DNA of 64,000 bases from Symbiodinium microadriaticum (lineage: Eukaryota > Sar > Dinophyceae > Suessiales > Symbiodiniaceae): positions 643,355 to 707,354 of the forward strand of contig LSRX01000066.1 of assembly GCA_001939145.1 (NCBI GenBank). The letters are read 5' to 3'. Positions 23,901 through 36,319 of this stretch are shown here, one piece after another. How positions within the stretch are numbered: position 1 is the stretch's first letter; each line of letters begins with the position of its first letter. The translations under genes were made by a program, and so were the position numbers. The notes beneath the pieces are model-generated. The model had not been told where the DNA came from, searched no databases, and was given only the letters and a program-made list of their open reading frames with translations.

Positions 23901-26868
23901 CTGCAGGTGATCCCGAATGACACAGTCAGCATCTACACGAGATTATGGTGTGTCTTTGAGGACCAGGGTTTAGGGTTTAGGCTTATAGGGTTTAGGAAGC
24001 AAGTTGCACCTTCTTGCTCCCTACTCTGCGTTGCCTGCCGCGCAGGCTTACCTCGGCACGCAGTGGCAGAAGGTTGTAGTGATGCCGACCAGGCCTGAAA
24101 GAGCAATGCCACGTACTGTAACGTAGCAGCAATGTGTAGGGTAACATAGCATGACCTATAACATTCCGGAAAATGCAGCGTAAGTTACGCGTACACGGAA
24201 GTGTTGTGATGTCCGAAAGAGCGCAAGACAGGAACAAAGGATCCTGGAGGGACCCTCCCAAGCTGCATGTGGACTTCGGCTTTGGCTTGGGGGGGTGTGG
24301 GTTGAACTGGCCTCTAGACAGGAGACCTTCCCCATTCTTCGGTTGCATGTTTCAACGGGGCGGTTCTGGGGGACTTTGCTCGGTATTTTTGTTCAGGTCT
24401 CAGACTTTTTTGGGTGACGAAGCGCTGCTCTTTTTGTGAGGCCCCGTCCCTCTGTTCAACGGGTCGTCGTGATGCAGACGTTGCTTCTCCCGTGGTCTCT
24501 CGGAGTGCTCGTCGGCTCTGTTCTGGCGGTGGCCCTACTGCACCACAGGAAGACCAAAAAGACTGTTGTGATCTGGGCCATGTTTGTGCATCCCGGCATG
24601 AAAGGTTATAAGTTATAAGCACGGCAAGTCACTATAGGTGGAGATGGCATCGGTGCGTAGACTTGTGCATCTATTTGAGATCGCATGACATGGATAACAG
24701 ACGAGGAATGTCACGCTCACAGCTCTCTGCTTCATCACGTCATGCATGAGCAAGCTGAACACTCACTCCTGCCGGAGCTGGCTGAAGTTCACCATCATCG
24801 GGAAGGCGCACATCTGCCTGACCTTGACCAGCGCGGCATTGGCATGCACGTGGCTGAGCTTCCCGATTCACCGTGGGACGAGTTGGGACCATTTCCTGCA
24901 CTTCTTCATCCCGGTGGCAGTTACCCTGTTCAACCTCCTCCGTGTCGCCCAAATCAACCAGCAGCAACTGGAAAGCCGTGAGATTAACACGCAAGCTGGG
25001 AATCTCCACGTTCAGACCCTGGATGATGCCACGTGCTCTCACCCACTCGATGAAGGGCGCATCCGCTTGGCCATTTCCGGCCGTGAGGACCGACAGGGAT
25101 TGGGCAGAAACTTTGCGGTGCAAAAGTAGTGCACTGCAAGTTTGGGTTCGCCTGGGTCAGGCCGAAGTGGACATGGCCATCCGAGTGCTTATGCAAGCTG
25201 GATCTTACAACGAGAGCTTGCGCCGCCGATACGAAGCTGGTCTCAGTATCAAAGGTCTGGGGAGCACGGATCTTATTATCAAGATACCGCTCGCTGCTTG
25301 GCCAGCAGCTAAAGCGGCTTAGTACCCTGCAGCCATGTCCTGGAATCTTGTTACAGCGGCGTCAAGGGTGTTGTTTTGGCCCTGTGATCATTTGCATTTG
25401 CACCGATCTTTGCCAAGGGCCTTGCTTTCGTGCTAGCTACCCCATGCCAAATGCAAAGTTAAAGGGCTGAAGCCACAAATTCATATCTAGTGCCTACGCC
25501 CTCAACCGGCAGGCCCAAGCCCATGTTGCCCTTCGCGCAGTTCCAAACCTGGCAACAATCCGGGCTGCCCTTAGGTTTGCATCCTCTGGTCGCTCTCCAT
25601 CATCGATACATGTGGCTTCTTGGAAATTAAGTTTGTGGACTGCGAAATACAATCCGTCTGGCTCTACACATCTATATCGGTTATGCCCCTTGGCTCTTCA
25701 GCTCTACTTTTGCTCGTTTGCTGAATGCCTATATATGTCTGCAGTTTGGGATTCTGTATCCGGGTTGCAGGGGATGGTAGGGAGATCCCAAACACGCAGG
25801 GCGTCAGCCAATCCGCTTGCAAGCTGTCCCCATGCTGAAAGAAAGCATGCATAACGACATCGACATGCAGCGACGATGACGAAAGCAACTGCAGTTACAG
25901 ACCCGGAAAATATGTACGCCACAATGCATGTTTGCACCATACCAAGGTATACTGCAAATTTGTGTTATTGCTTCAAACCTCCATACAGCGTGATGTTCCT
26001 GGTGCATGCGGGTTTTGTGCCAGCAGCTATGTGGCTGTGTAACCCAGCAAGGATTGCAACGACATTGTCGCTACCGTTTGTCACATGGCTTCTAGTTCGG
26101 CGTGGAGGCCCTCATCGCGGTGCTTTCGCAGCTTCCTGGCCTGTTCACCCCCACACTTTCTTGCAACGGCGAAGCTAAGGGCCGAAGGAAAGGTAGTTCT
26201 TGTGACTTGAGCTTGCGTGTCTCGGTTTTGGTATGTAGGTTTCGACTCCATTTGCCTCGCTTATAAGTTAAGTTGGAGACAGCCCTGAGTTCGGCAGGTG
26301 TGCGAAGTTGTACGAGGAATGTAAGCCCAATGTAAGTAAGCTTGAGGGGAGGCGGGCTCCCCGTTTTACATAAAACCAACAAGACGAGAAACAAACTTCA
26401 CAGACGATCGCAGACATGTATAATAAATATATATATATGTATACACATGCCTAACGGGCCTAACCTAGATTTATATCTATGTTCATCATGTCTATGTCTA
26501 TACCTATATCTCTGTCTATACAGATATCTCTAGATCTCTCTATTTCTATATATCATCTAATTACATATACATATGCTAGCATCGTATGCATCAGATACTT
26601 TCGCGATTACAATCCTAAAGCCACAAAATGCAGCTGTACTGGTGCCCAGTCCACGATTTGCTCGCGCGCGGCGGTTGCAGCGCTTGGTTTGCCTCTCCTG
26701 GTCGAGATCTTCGGCTTCATTTGAACTCGGCGAGCTTCAGGATGTAAAGGGCTTGCAGCGCATGTTACGTTTTATAGATAGATAGATAGATAGATAGATA
26801 GAGAGGGAGAGAGAGAGAGAGAGAGGCACAGGGGGCAACTCCTGTGCCCACAGCCCTGGCGAAAAAAA

Positions 26869-26908
<40 letters not shown>

Positions 26909-28063
26909 CGGAGAGTGAGAGAGAGACAGAGACAGAGAGAGAGAGAGAGCGCAGAGAGAGACATGAGAGAGTTTGCCTGGGCCATAGAGCTCGGATTGTG
27001 GGCTGAGGGTCTTGGGGTTAGCTACTTATAGAAGAAACGATTTTGATGGGATCCAACGGTTCTCTCTATCAAATCACTCGGGAAGCTCGGGATCTCAGGG
27101 GTTTAAGGTTTGCGGTTACAAGGGGTTAATGAAATATACCATGGCTACATGATTTTAGGACGTTTAGGCCTAAGCTTCTAAGATATCTTCCGGATTTTCC
27201 AGGACGTTGCGAGAGTATCCTTGTAAGGGGTTTTGGGTCCTTGGCCTTACACGGATTGTTGGGTGTACGGCGTATGGGCTTCCGTGGGAATCCCTTTTTC
27301 TTTTCTTCCACGAGAGCTGTCACTAGCTATAGAGCTACAACCACTAGCAACCGATAGCATCATCGCAACTGCTGGTGCTACTGCGACAGCAACAACTCCT
27401 ACCATGCTGCCAGCAGCACTGCTGATAACAATGTCAAGTGCAATATTGCGCAACATCGATAGGTGTCTCGATGCGCAACCTCGCTCTTAGGATTGACTGC
27501 CACCTCCTGCGACATGCAGGCATCCTGGAAGATGGTGACTTGGCTTGGCCCATCGTCTTTTTGGGCTTGTTGATGATCAAACAGCACTTTATAATGAAGT
27601 TGTCACCCGGCAGTGTGGCAGATAGTCATGTTCCGTGCCATCGAGCCTCGCTGAACCATGGACTCCTCCTGTGCGGCGCTATTTTTTCAGAGCAACATAC
27701 CCATCAAACGACTCTGTCTGTGAGGCACAGCTGAACTGCTTGCCGAGTGCCAGAAAATAAGCAGTTCTGCCGCGCTTGTCTTTCTTCGGCCCGCAAAGCC
27801 TCCCTACTGCTCCAGGCGAGTGTCCGACCCAGCTCAGCTGGCCGAGCTCCAAGATGTGGATGACGACAGCACTCAGAGTCATCATGAGTTGAATGCTGTC
27901 GCGGTTTTCTCGCTCGTCCTTCCGACAGACAAAAGAGTCCTCTCCGAGGTTCATGGTGACCGGGTTCCGACCTATCGTCGCCCTGCTATCGGCCTTTTGG
28001 GCCCTTCTTGGACTCCACGTTTGCTTCGAGCGGAGTGTCCCGTGGCACCAACATGTAATTTAG
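20926..28063 (+). CDS. TIR-like membrane protein family, copy A
   Basis: About 15 exons: 20926-20997 (MDLQLRVPPDRWCITRSEF), ~21100-21220 (ends GPNLYQ), 21634-21723 ([12 protein letters not shown]), 22256-22306 (FLSHAWAEG), 22632-22672 (GWPRLQG), 23081-23147 ([12 protein letters not shown]), 23297-23341, 23907-23960 ([18 protein letters not shown]), 24046-24092 (AYLGTQW), 24441-~24548, ~24740-25087 (FNLLRVAQINQQQLE, DATCSHPLDE), 25161-~25310 (AEVDMAIRVLMQAGSY), ~25990-26130, ~26660-26710 ([12 protein letters not shown]) and 27949-28063 (RFMV...stop TAG). Each resolvable junction preserves frame. Donors include GT 20998, GC 21221/21724/22307/23342/24093 and GA 23148/23961/25088. TIR-like fold and membrane topology are inferred from motif order and hydrophobic helices. 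The last three internal borders are approximate. Exons 14 and 15 lie inside the first unit of the 6.5-kb duplication. Confidence 0.75.
22335..22358. repeat. TTTAGGG telomere-like run in intron
   Basis: Three consecutive GGGTTTA units about 30 bases after the GC donor at 22307. Confidence 0.9.
23966..23996. repeat. TTTAGGG telomere-like run after GA donor
   Basis: GGTTTAGGGTTTAGG and a further degenerate unit begin within 6 bases of the GA donor at 23961. Confidence 0.9.
26771..26965. repeat. (GATA)n-(GA)n microsatellite (also 33299-33493)
   Basis: Purine-rich compound repeat just after the [12 protein letters not shown] exon. Identical in both duplication units. Confidence 0.95.
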
Positions 28064-29244
28064 GAGGACAAGGGGGGCCCAAGGGATGTAGGTGACGAGA
28101 CAGTGGGGCTTCGGGGCGGCTGCGAAGTAGAGGATCGATTGTCAGCCGTGTCAGGGCCGAACAGCCTGGCAGAAGTGGGATTCAAGGAAAAGCTTCAAGC
28201 TTTGTTGAACCATCAATCCCGCGCAATCAATGCATCTTCTTCGCTTGATCATTTCGGTGCGGCGCGCGCGCGCGCGTGAGCTGTCTGAACATGGTGAACG
28301 CGCATCGTCGGCACACCCCATTTGCAGCTAAATGCATTGATAGAGGAGCCGACCATGGTGCAAGCTACAGAACAGTAGACTCAGTAGACGAGCATTTGGA
28401 TACGAAGCAATGTGGCACAAGAGTAGAATTGAGAAGCAGGACGAAACTCCTGGAGTTCTCAAAGCAGTAGCCTTCGCAGGGCTCAGATCTTGCAATTGCT
28501 TGCGAGGCGTTTCAAATCTTGTCCTGTCGGATCCCCAGTCTCTCATCAGCTTCCAGGGCTTGGATTCGGCTTTTGCCAGTGCTGTGGAAGTCGGCAGGTT
28601 GGGCTTTAGGAGTTCTTCGGCGGGTCCAGCTTAACTTTAGCAGCGAAGGCCTTAAGCAGAATCGGAAACCTTTGAGCAGGCAGAATCGACATCCGTCGTT
28701 TTTTGTTTTCGGAACTGGGGAGGAAGGAGCATTGCCGCAGCGTTGAGGAGTTCATTCTTTGTGAGTCGATTCGTTTGAGCTTCCCTTTGGCGGAATGATA
28801 ACGCTGATATCTGACAAGTTCGACGACGATAATTAGGAACTGCACTTACTCAGTCTTATGACTGGTCCTCGTCTGCGTCGTGTGTTTGTCAGCTTTGAGC
28901 TTTAACATGATGGAGGGGCGCACCGGAATATATAAGCCAGCTCAGCGCGTAAAGCCCGCTAGGTCTATGACGATGAACCCTTCTTGTTTGTACTGGTATC
29001 TCTGCAGTTTCGCAGGCTTTTTGTCCGAGTCTGCATTATGCAAGTGGAGCATTAAGCCCGTAAATATGACACAGGAACCGGCCTAGCTGCCACCTGCCCC
29101 AACAGCCTTTCAACCCAAACCCAAGAAAGACAAGAAAACATGATCAACGTGCTGTTACAGCCTCGACCCAAATCCTTCCACGCCCGGAGGCGCAGACTGT
29201 ACAGAGCCTGAGAGTTCCGACTCTGAGGTCGGATGATGGTTCTT

Positions 29245-29337
29245 ACCCATAGGCCGCTAAGTAGTTCCTTTTCGGGATTACCTTATAGGATGCTAAATAT
29301 AGACCATAAAAAAGGAACTACTTAGGGGCCTATGGGT
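29245..29337. mobile_element. Small hairpin / MITE-like inverted repeat (copy at 35773-35865)
   Basis: 28-base arms (29245-29272 and 29310-29337), 27 of 28 complementary, around a 37-base loop. Arms begin ACCCATAGGCC and end GGCCTATGGGT. No obvious target-site duplication. It could be a MITE remnant or a structured RNA; I cannot tell which. Confidence 0.6.
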
Positions 29338-29753
29338 ACGGCCTTATAAGGTTTAGGCTTCGGAGAGCTTTGCACCACAGATCGAAAGGGCCTTGGAGCT
29401 TGTAGCGCTATAGCCACCTTCAGTGTGCAGAGTTTCCGTGGGGTTTGGGGCTTGCAGTTGGAGTTTGTGCCTTGTGCGATTGCTGAGTTTTCGGTGGCGT
29501 AGACTCAGGAGATGTAGATTCGTTGACCCAGGCCTCCGGTGCCTTTGCAAGACCAGGCAAACAGAGGGATGGAATCGGATGCCGTCTCCCACGTGTCAGG
29601 TATTCGTGCCCTGATAAAGGTGTGTAGGCTGTGGCTGTCTAAAGATCTGTTACCGAGGCAACTGCGGCAGCAAGAGGGGACGATGAAAATAACATCAATA
29701 GTGGCGACAAGAGAAGCATGAACACCAACCGAAAACAACAGCATTTTAACTAA

Positions 29754-29756
<3 letters not shown>

Positions 29757-29791
<35 letters not shown>

Positions 29792-29832
29792 CCACCACCA
29801 CCACCACCACCACCACCACCACCACCACCACC
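29757..29832. repeat. (CAG)n(CAC)n microsatellite (also 36285-36360)
   Basis: A run of CAG units followed by a run of CAC units. Same length in both duplication units. Confidence 0.95.
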
Positions 29833-31423
29833 ACTGTCACGATCACAGCCGTGTTCACCATCACTGCAACCTTATCTTCTTCATCGTTGCGACCTCACCG
29901 TCATGTCATCAATCAGTTCACACCAGCGCAAACTCCTTTGCCACACTCACCAACTGTATCATCTTCCAGTGCATCAAGCCATGCTCATGCTCTTTTCTGA
30001 TTATCGTCAGATCCTGCATTGCTATCATTATCACCGTTTGCCGTGACTCCCACCCGCAGGCAATCAGCCCGCTCGGCTGACACAGTGTAGTACCGAGACC
30101 AGGTGCAGTCACAATGATGGCCAAAAGGCGTGACACAACCGGTACTAGTAGGTCTTAGCATGACACTCCTAAGTGAACTAAATATCAGTGTGAACCACAG
30201 CCAGGCCATGCAAACCAAGAGTGGCATCGGTATCGTACCTGTCCTCCTGAACAACCTGCACCTGGGTGGGTTCCGCCAGGCGAGCTCTGAGTCAGATGTG
30301 GCGAGTCTGAGCCAGCGTGTAGCTTCTTTCCGCAGCTCCGGCTGAGGCTCATCTGATATACCTGCTCGTTAGGACCCCACAGCCAAAAGGCAACCGAAAC
30401 CGATAGAAATACGATCACCCGGGGCTACCCGTAAAAATTGACAGCTTGTCCCACAAGTGCTAGCCCAGCAACCCCCAATTCAACAAGGCCCGGGCGCGTA
30501 TTCGGACCGGAAAGGAATTATGGGTTTCAGCTATCAAGACAACACTACATGGTGACTATGCATAGAAGGAGTCTTGTCTTGCTTGTGAAATAGTTAGTTG
30601 GCAAAGCTTAAATTCGACGGTTGGGGGGTGCCCCTAAAGCTCCACATTCCCGGATCAATTGCAAAGAATGTGCACTGGCTCAAACACTTCCTGATCGCCT
30701 CCTTGCAGTTGTCCCTAGCCGCCTCATGAACCGGAAGCTGGTTTCTGCAGGACTGAACTGTACAGGAGACGCTCGTGTTTGCAGTTCCAGGGGCTTTCCA
30801 GAATTTGGAGACTCGAATCACTCGAATCCAACAGCTTATGCACTGGTTATGGGTGTGGCGCCGCAGGGAGAATCTCGAATTTGTCTATGAGATGATAAGG
30901 AAGGTTAGGCAATCGGCATCGGGGTTGCGCTGCAAACAAAGCTTTCGTCTGAACATGTTTCAGATTTCAGTCTATGGTGTGGTTGAGCTCTAAGCGATTG
31001 CACCCATGACATGCTTCCGACCCACGAAGCAGAAATGAACCAGTGGTAGATAGCAGTAAAGCGTATCTTCCGAATGCAAGCGTCCTACCGCTACTGCGTG
31101 TTTGGGCATAGTTTCCTTGCAAGGTTTCCTTATGCAATATCTTATTTGGAATGATTGAAATGTTGCCCTTGGTTGCTTCAGAACCCTCTTCACCGGAATT
31201 CATGCAGGTAGCACATGTACACGGACCAACGAGGGATGATCTGGTTCGGTCGTTGTCGGACCTGTGTTGGCCTGACCGGCCATGTCCGCAGCATCCAGCA
31301 CTCATTCTGAACAGACTGGACAAAACAGGCGACCAACCTACAGTGGTTTAGATGGATGAGCTCTCAGCAAAGCAGAGCAAACGTCACCTATACATGCCGC
31401 CATGACAGCCTTTTGAGCGACAT

Positions 31424-33396
31424 GGATTTGCACAGGCGTGTGCCACCGGAGAAGTGGCCCTCTTATGTTCAGCCCTTTTGTTTTGCCAGGGTTAGGCTTT
31501 GGGGTTGATTGTGTTTCTCTTCTTCTCGACGCGATCTTGTGCCATGCGTGGAAGATACCGAGGTGGTGTATCACCCGTGCATAATTCCAAGCTTTCGTGC
31601 GGGATGTACGGCGTCTCTGGCATCAGGGCAGGATACCGGACAGCGCAGCAGAGCAGAGCTCGCCTCTGGAATGCGTTGGATGGAAGCAGTGCCCGTAGTC
31701 TTTTTACCGGCTGTTGCTTTTTCGTTCTTAATTCTTCCATCGCCATCCCTCCCTAAGCCCTAGCAGCCTTAACCCGGTCCGACAACACATGATGTATGCG
31801 AGATTCCGAAACAAACCATAGTTCTGCAGATTTCTGCAGTGATTCCTCAGGAATCATAGCGTCATAGAGAAACCTTGCTTTGCATTGTGGCGGCCCATGT
31901 AGTGTTTTTCATGTTTCTTGCTGGGCTCGTGCAGCGAAGGCTGCGAGAGAGCGACGGACCCAATTTGTACCAGGCGCGTGAGCTTGGGGTACAAGGCTTT
32001 GGAGCTTTTAGGCCTCGCCATCGCCCTAGGCTTCTTACAGCGTCGTAACTATCCTCACATGCCCAAGCAGGTTGTCCTTGTTGCCGATGTATGGACCCCT
32101 GCACTTGCCTTCCCTTCAAGATACTTGGAATGCCTGTTCACGTTATCGCATCCCCCCTCTAACTTGCAGGTCAATGAGCATTATGTCAAGCCGTTGACGC
32201 TGGCGGCCGGTGGCATGAGCTACGCACTGATGAACCTTTGACTTGAGCCGTGTAGGGTCTTTGGTAACGAAACCACAACTAGGTGTTTTCATGAATAACG
32301 GACGTTGCCTACATGCTAGGCTTCAAGACTTAGCTCTATTCTCAACTGCCGCATACTTTGCGCCGCCTTGAAAATCGAACACCTATTCTTGGCAAAGCAC
32401 TGAGGTCTTTTTGACATTGGCAGCAAGCCGGGCATCAAGACACCGTCAATCTGAGAAGATAAACGTTCGGATGCAATGAGCAGAAAAGGAGCAGAAATGA
32501 GCACCGAAGAATCGCGCGCCTATAGAGCTGCCCCGCGCCAAAAAAGTCCCACTCTTAGTAGGCTCCCCTGTCAGGAGTCGATCAGGCCCAGGAGCACAAC
32601 ACGAGGAAGCCCTGGCACCACCCGGGCCGCCTTCACTTGACCCTAACCCTAACCCGAAAAAACCCCTCAAAACAAAAGGGTTGTAGGCCCTGAAGATCCC
32701 CTGAAGCGAAGAAGGTGGAAAAGTTCAAGTTCTCAACATCAGATCCAGCCAAGGAAGCATCCAGAAGGCTTGCTTTGCCAGGCCCTGCCTTCCTGAAATT
32801 GCTTTGTTTAGGGTCGTGGGTACGAAGCTCCGGGATAATAAGTATGTAGGGGTCATAGGGCTTAGGGTTCATAATAATAATGGTTAAGGGCTAGTATAGA
32901 GTTTATAGGATTAGACTTTTGAAGGATTCTGCACCTTTGGGTCTCTGGCACAGTGCCCAGAGCATCAACGGAGTTTCCTTGCTTTTGCTGCGAAAGTGCG
33001 GCCGCATTTGCGTAGACAGCAGGCACTGGGTACGATAGTGGCGATATACAGATATCTCTAGATCTCTCTATTTCTATATATCATCTAATTACATATACAT
33101 ATGCTAGCATCGTATGCATCAGATACTTTCGCGATTACAATCCTAAAGCCACAAAATGCAGCTGTACTGGTGCCCAGTCCACGATTTGCTCGCGCGCGGC
33201 GGTTGCAGCGCTTGGTTTGCCTCTCCTGGTCGAGATCTTCGGCTTCATTTGAACTCGGCGAGCTTCAGGATGTAAAGGGCTTGCAGCGCATGTTACGTTT
33301 TATAGATAGATAGATAGATAGATAGATAGAGAGGGAGAGAGAGAGAGAGAGAGGCACAGGGGGCAACTCCTGTGCCCACAGCCCTGGCGAAAAAAA

Positions 33397-33436
<40 letters not shown>

Positions 33437-34591
33437 CGGAGAGTGAGAGAGAGACAGAGACAGAGAGAGAGAGAGAGCGCAGAGAGAGACATGAGAGAGT
33501 TTGCCTGGGCCATAGAGCTCGGATTGTGGGCTGAGGGTCTTGGGGTTAGCTACTTATAGAAGAAACGATTTTGATGGGATCCAACGGTTCTCTCTATCAA
33601 ATCACTCGGGAAGCTCGGGATCTCAGGGGTTTAAGGTTTGCGGTTACAAGGGGTTAATGAAATATACCATGGCTACATGATTTTAGGACGTTTAGGCCTA
33701 AGCTTCTAAGATATCTTCCGGATTTTCCAGGACGTTGCGAGAGTATCCTTGTAAGGGGTTTTGGGTCCTTGGCCTTACACGGATTGTTGGGTGTACGGCG
33801 TATGGGCTTCCGTGGGAATCCCTTTTTCTTTTCTTCCACGAGAGCTGTCACTAGCTATAGAGCTACAACCACTAGCAACCGATAGCATCATCGCAACTGC
33901 TGGTGCTACTGCGACAGCAACAACTCCTACCATGCTGCCAGCAGCACTGCTGATAACAATGTCAAGTGCAATATTGCGCAACATCGATAGGTGTCTCGAT
34001 GCGCAACCTCGCTCTTAGGATTGACTGCCACCTCCTGCGACATGCAGGCATCCTGGAAGATGGTGACTTGGCTTGGCCCATCGTCTTTTTGGGCTTGTTG
34101 ATGATCAAACAGCACTTTATAATGAAGTTGTCACCCGGCAGTGTGGCAGATAGTCATGTTCCGTGCCATCGAGCCTCGCTGAACCATGGACTCCTCCTGT
34201 GCGGCGCTATTTTTTCAGAGCAACATACCCATCAAACGACTCTGTCTGTGAGGCACAGCTGAACTGCTTGCCGAGTGCCAGAAAATAAGCAGTTCTGCCG
34301 CGCTTGTCTTTCTTCGGCCCGCAAAGCCTCCCTACTGCTCCAGGCGAGTGTCCGACCCAGCTCAGCTGGCCGAGCTCCAAGATGTGGATGACGACAGCAC
34401 TCAGAGTCATCATGAGTTGAATGCTGTCGCGGTTTTCTCGCTCGTCCTTCCGACAGACAAAAGAGTCCTCTCCGAGGTTCATGGTGACCGGGTTCCGACC
34501 TATCGTCGCCCTGCTATCGGCCTTTTGGGCCCTTCTTGGACTCCACGTTTGCTTCGAGCGGAGTGTCCCGTGGCACCAACATGTAATTTAG
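31424..34591 (+). pseudogene. Chimeric array copy: 5' exons of B joined to 3' exons of A
   Basis: Created by the tandem duplication. Exons 31424-31455, 31563-31605, ~31927-31973 (GPNLYQ), 32170-32231 ([19 protein letters not shown]) and 32754-32781 (KHPEGLLCQ) are the 5' end of a B-type gene. Past the junction at 33045 the next family exons are the last two of an A-type gene (~33188-33238 and 34477-34591). The whole TIR-like and first membrane part is missing, and the second exon carries an in-frame TAA (31582-31584). It could still be transcribed as a short N-domain/C-tail product, but a non-functional copy is more likely. Confidence 0.7.
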
Positions 34592-36281
34592 GAGGACAAG
34601 GGGGGCCCAAGGGATGTAGGTGACGAGACAGTGGGGCTTCGGGGCGGCTGCGAAGTAGAGGATCGATTGTCAGCCGTGTCAGGGCCGAACAGCCTGGCAG
34701 AAGTGGGATTCAAGGAAAAGCTTCAAGCTTTGTTGAACCATCAATCCCGCGCAATCAATGCATCTTCTTCGCTTGATCATTTCGGTGCGGCGCGCGCGCG
34801 CGCGTGAGCTGTCTGAACATGGTGAACGCGCATCGTCGGCACACCCCATTTGCAGCTAAATGCATTGATAGAGGAGCCGACCATGGTGCAAGCTACAGAA
34901 CAGTAGACTCAGTAGACGAGCATTTGGATACGAAGCAATGTGGCACAAGAGTAGAATTGAGAAGCAGGACGAAACTCCTGGAGTTCTCAAAGCAGTAGCC
35001 TTCGCAGGGCTCAGATCTTGCAATTGCTTGCGAGGCGTTTCAAATCTTGTCCTGTCGGATCCCCAGTCTCTCATCAGCTTCCAGGGCTTGGATTCGGCTT
35101 TTGCCAGTGCTGTGGAAGTCGGCAGGTTGGGCTTTAGGAGTTCTTCGGCGGGTCCAGCTTAACTTTAGCAGCGAAGGCCTTAAGCAGAATCGGAAACCTT
35201 TGAGCAGGCAGAATCGACATCCGTCGTTTTTTGTTTTCGGAACTGGGGAGGAAGGAGCATTGCCGCAGCGTTGAGGAGTTCATTCTTTGTGAGTCGATTC
35301 GTTTGAGCTTCCCTTTGGCGGAATGATAACGCTGATATCTGACAAGTTCGACGACGATAATTAGGAACTGCACTTACTCAGTCTTATGACTGGTCCTCGT
35401 CTGCGTCGTGTGTTTGTCAGCTTTGAGCTTTAACATGATGGAGGGGCGCACCGGAATATATAAGCCAGCTCAGCGCGTAAAGCCCGCTAGGTCTATGACG
35501 ATGAACCCTTCTTGTTTGTACTGGTATCTCTGCAGTTTCGCAGGCTTTTTGTCCGAGTCTGCATTATGCAAGTGGAGCATTAAGCCCGTAAATATGACAC
35601 AGGAACCGGCCTAGCTGCCACCTGCCCCAACAGCCTTTCAACCCAAACCCAAGAAAGACAAGAAAACATGATCAACGTGCTGTTACAGCCTCGACCCAAA
35701 TCCTTCCACGCCCGGAGGCGCAGACTGTACAGAGCCTGAGAGTTCCGACTCTGAGGTCGGATGATGGTTCTTACCCATAGGCCGCTAAGTAGTTCCTTTT
35801 CGGGATTACCTTATAGGATGCTAAATATAGACCATAAAAAAGGAACTACTTAGGGGCCTATGGGTACGGCCTTATAAGGTTTAGGCTTCGGAGAGCTTTG
35901 CACCACAGATCGAAAGGGCCTTGGAGCTTGTAGCGCTATAGCCACCTTCAGTGTGCAGAGTTTCCGTGGGGTTTGGGGCTTGCAGTTGGAGTTTGTGCCT
36001 TGTGCGATTGCTGAGTTTTCGGTGGCGTAGACTCAGGAGATGTAGATTCGTTGACCCAGGCCTCCGGTGCCTTTGCAAGACCAGGCAAACAGAGGGATGG
36101 AATCGGATGCCGTCTCCCACGTGTCAGGTATTCGTGCCCTGATAAAGGTGTGTAGGCTGTGGCTGTCTAAAGATCTGTTACCGAGGCAACTGCGGCAGCA
36201 AGAGGGGACGATGAAAATAACATCAATAGTGGCGACAAGAGAAGCATGAACACCAACCGAAAACAACAGCATTTTAACTAA

Positions 36282-36319
<38 letters not shown>

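Larger units (their letters stand above)
28064..31423. other. Spacer between copy A and next copy (repeated at 34592-37951)
   Basis: No supported exon. Contains (GC)n at 28259-28276, a hairpin element at 29245-29337 and (CAG)n(CAC)n at 29757-29832. Short open frames here show no domain. Confidence 0.6.
26517..33044 (+). repeat. 6,528-bp tandem duplication, unit 1
   Basis: Starts at TATACAGATATC and ends ...GTGGCGA. Every open frame, microsatellite and motif I compared recurs at +6528 without a difference, including (GATA)n, (GA)n, (CAG)n(CAC)n and (GC)n lengths. It carries the last two exons of copy A and the first exons of the next copy. Confidence 0.95.

Noticed and set aside
32239..32241. 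TGA that seems to end the MSYALM exon early in copy B and its chimera
   Set aside because: A GA donor at 32232 and a 28-nt exon at 32754-32781 (38760 and 39282-39309 in the second unit) restore [12 protein letters not shown] exactly, so the stop is intronic.
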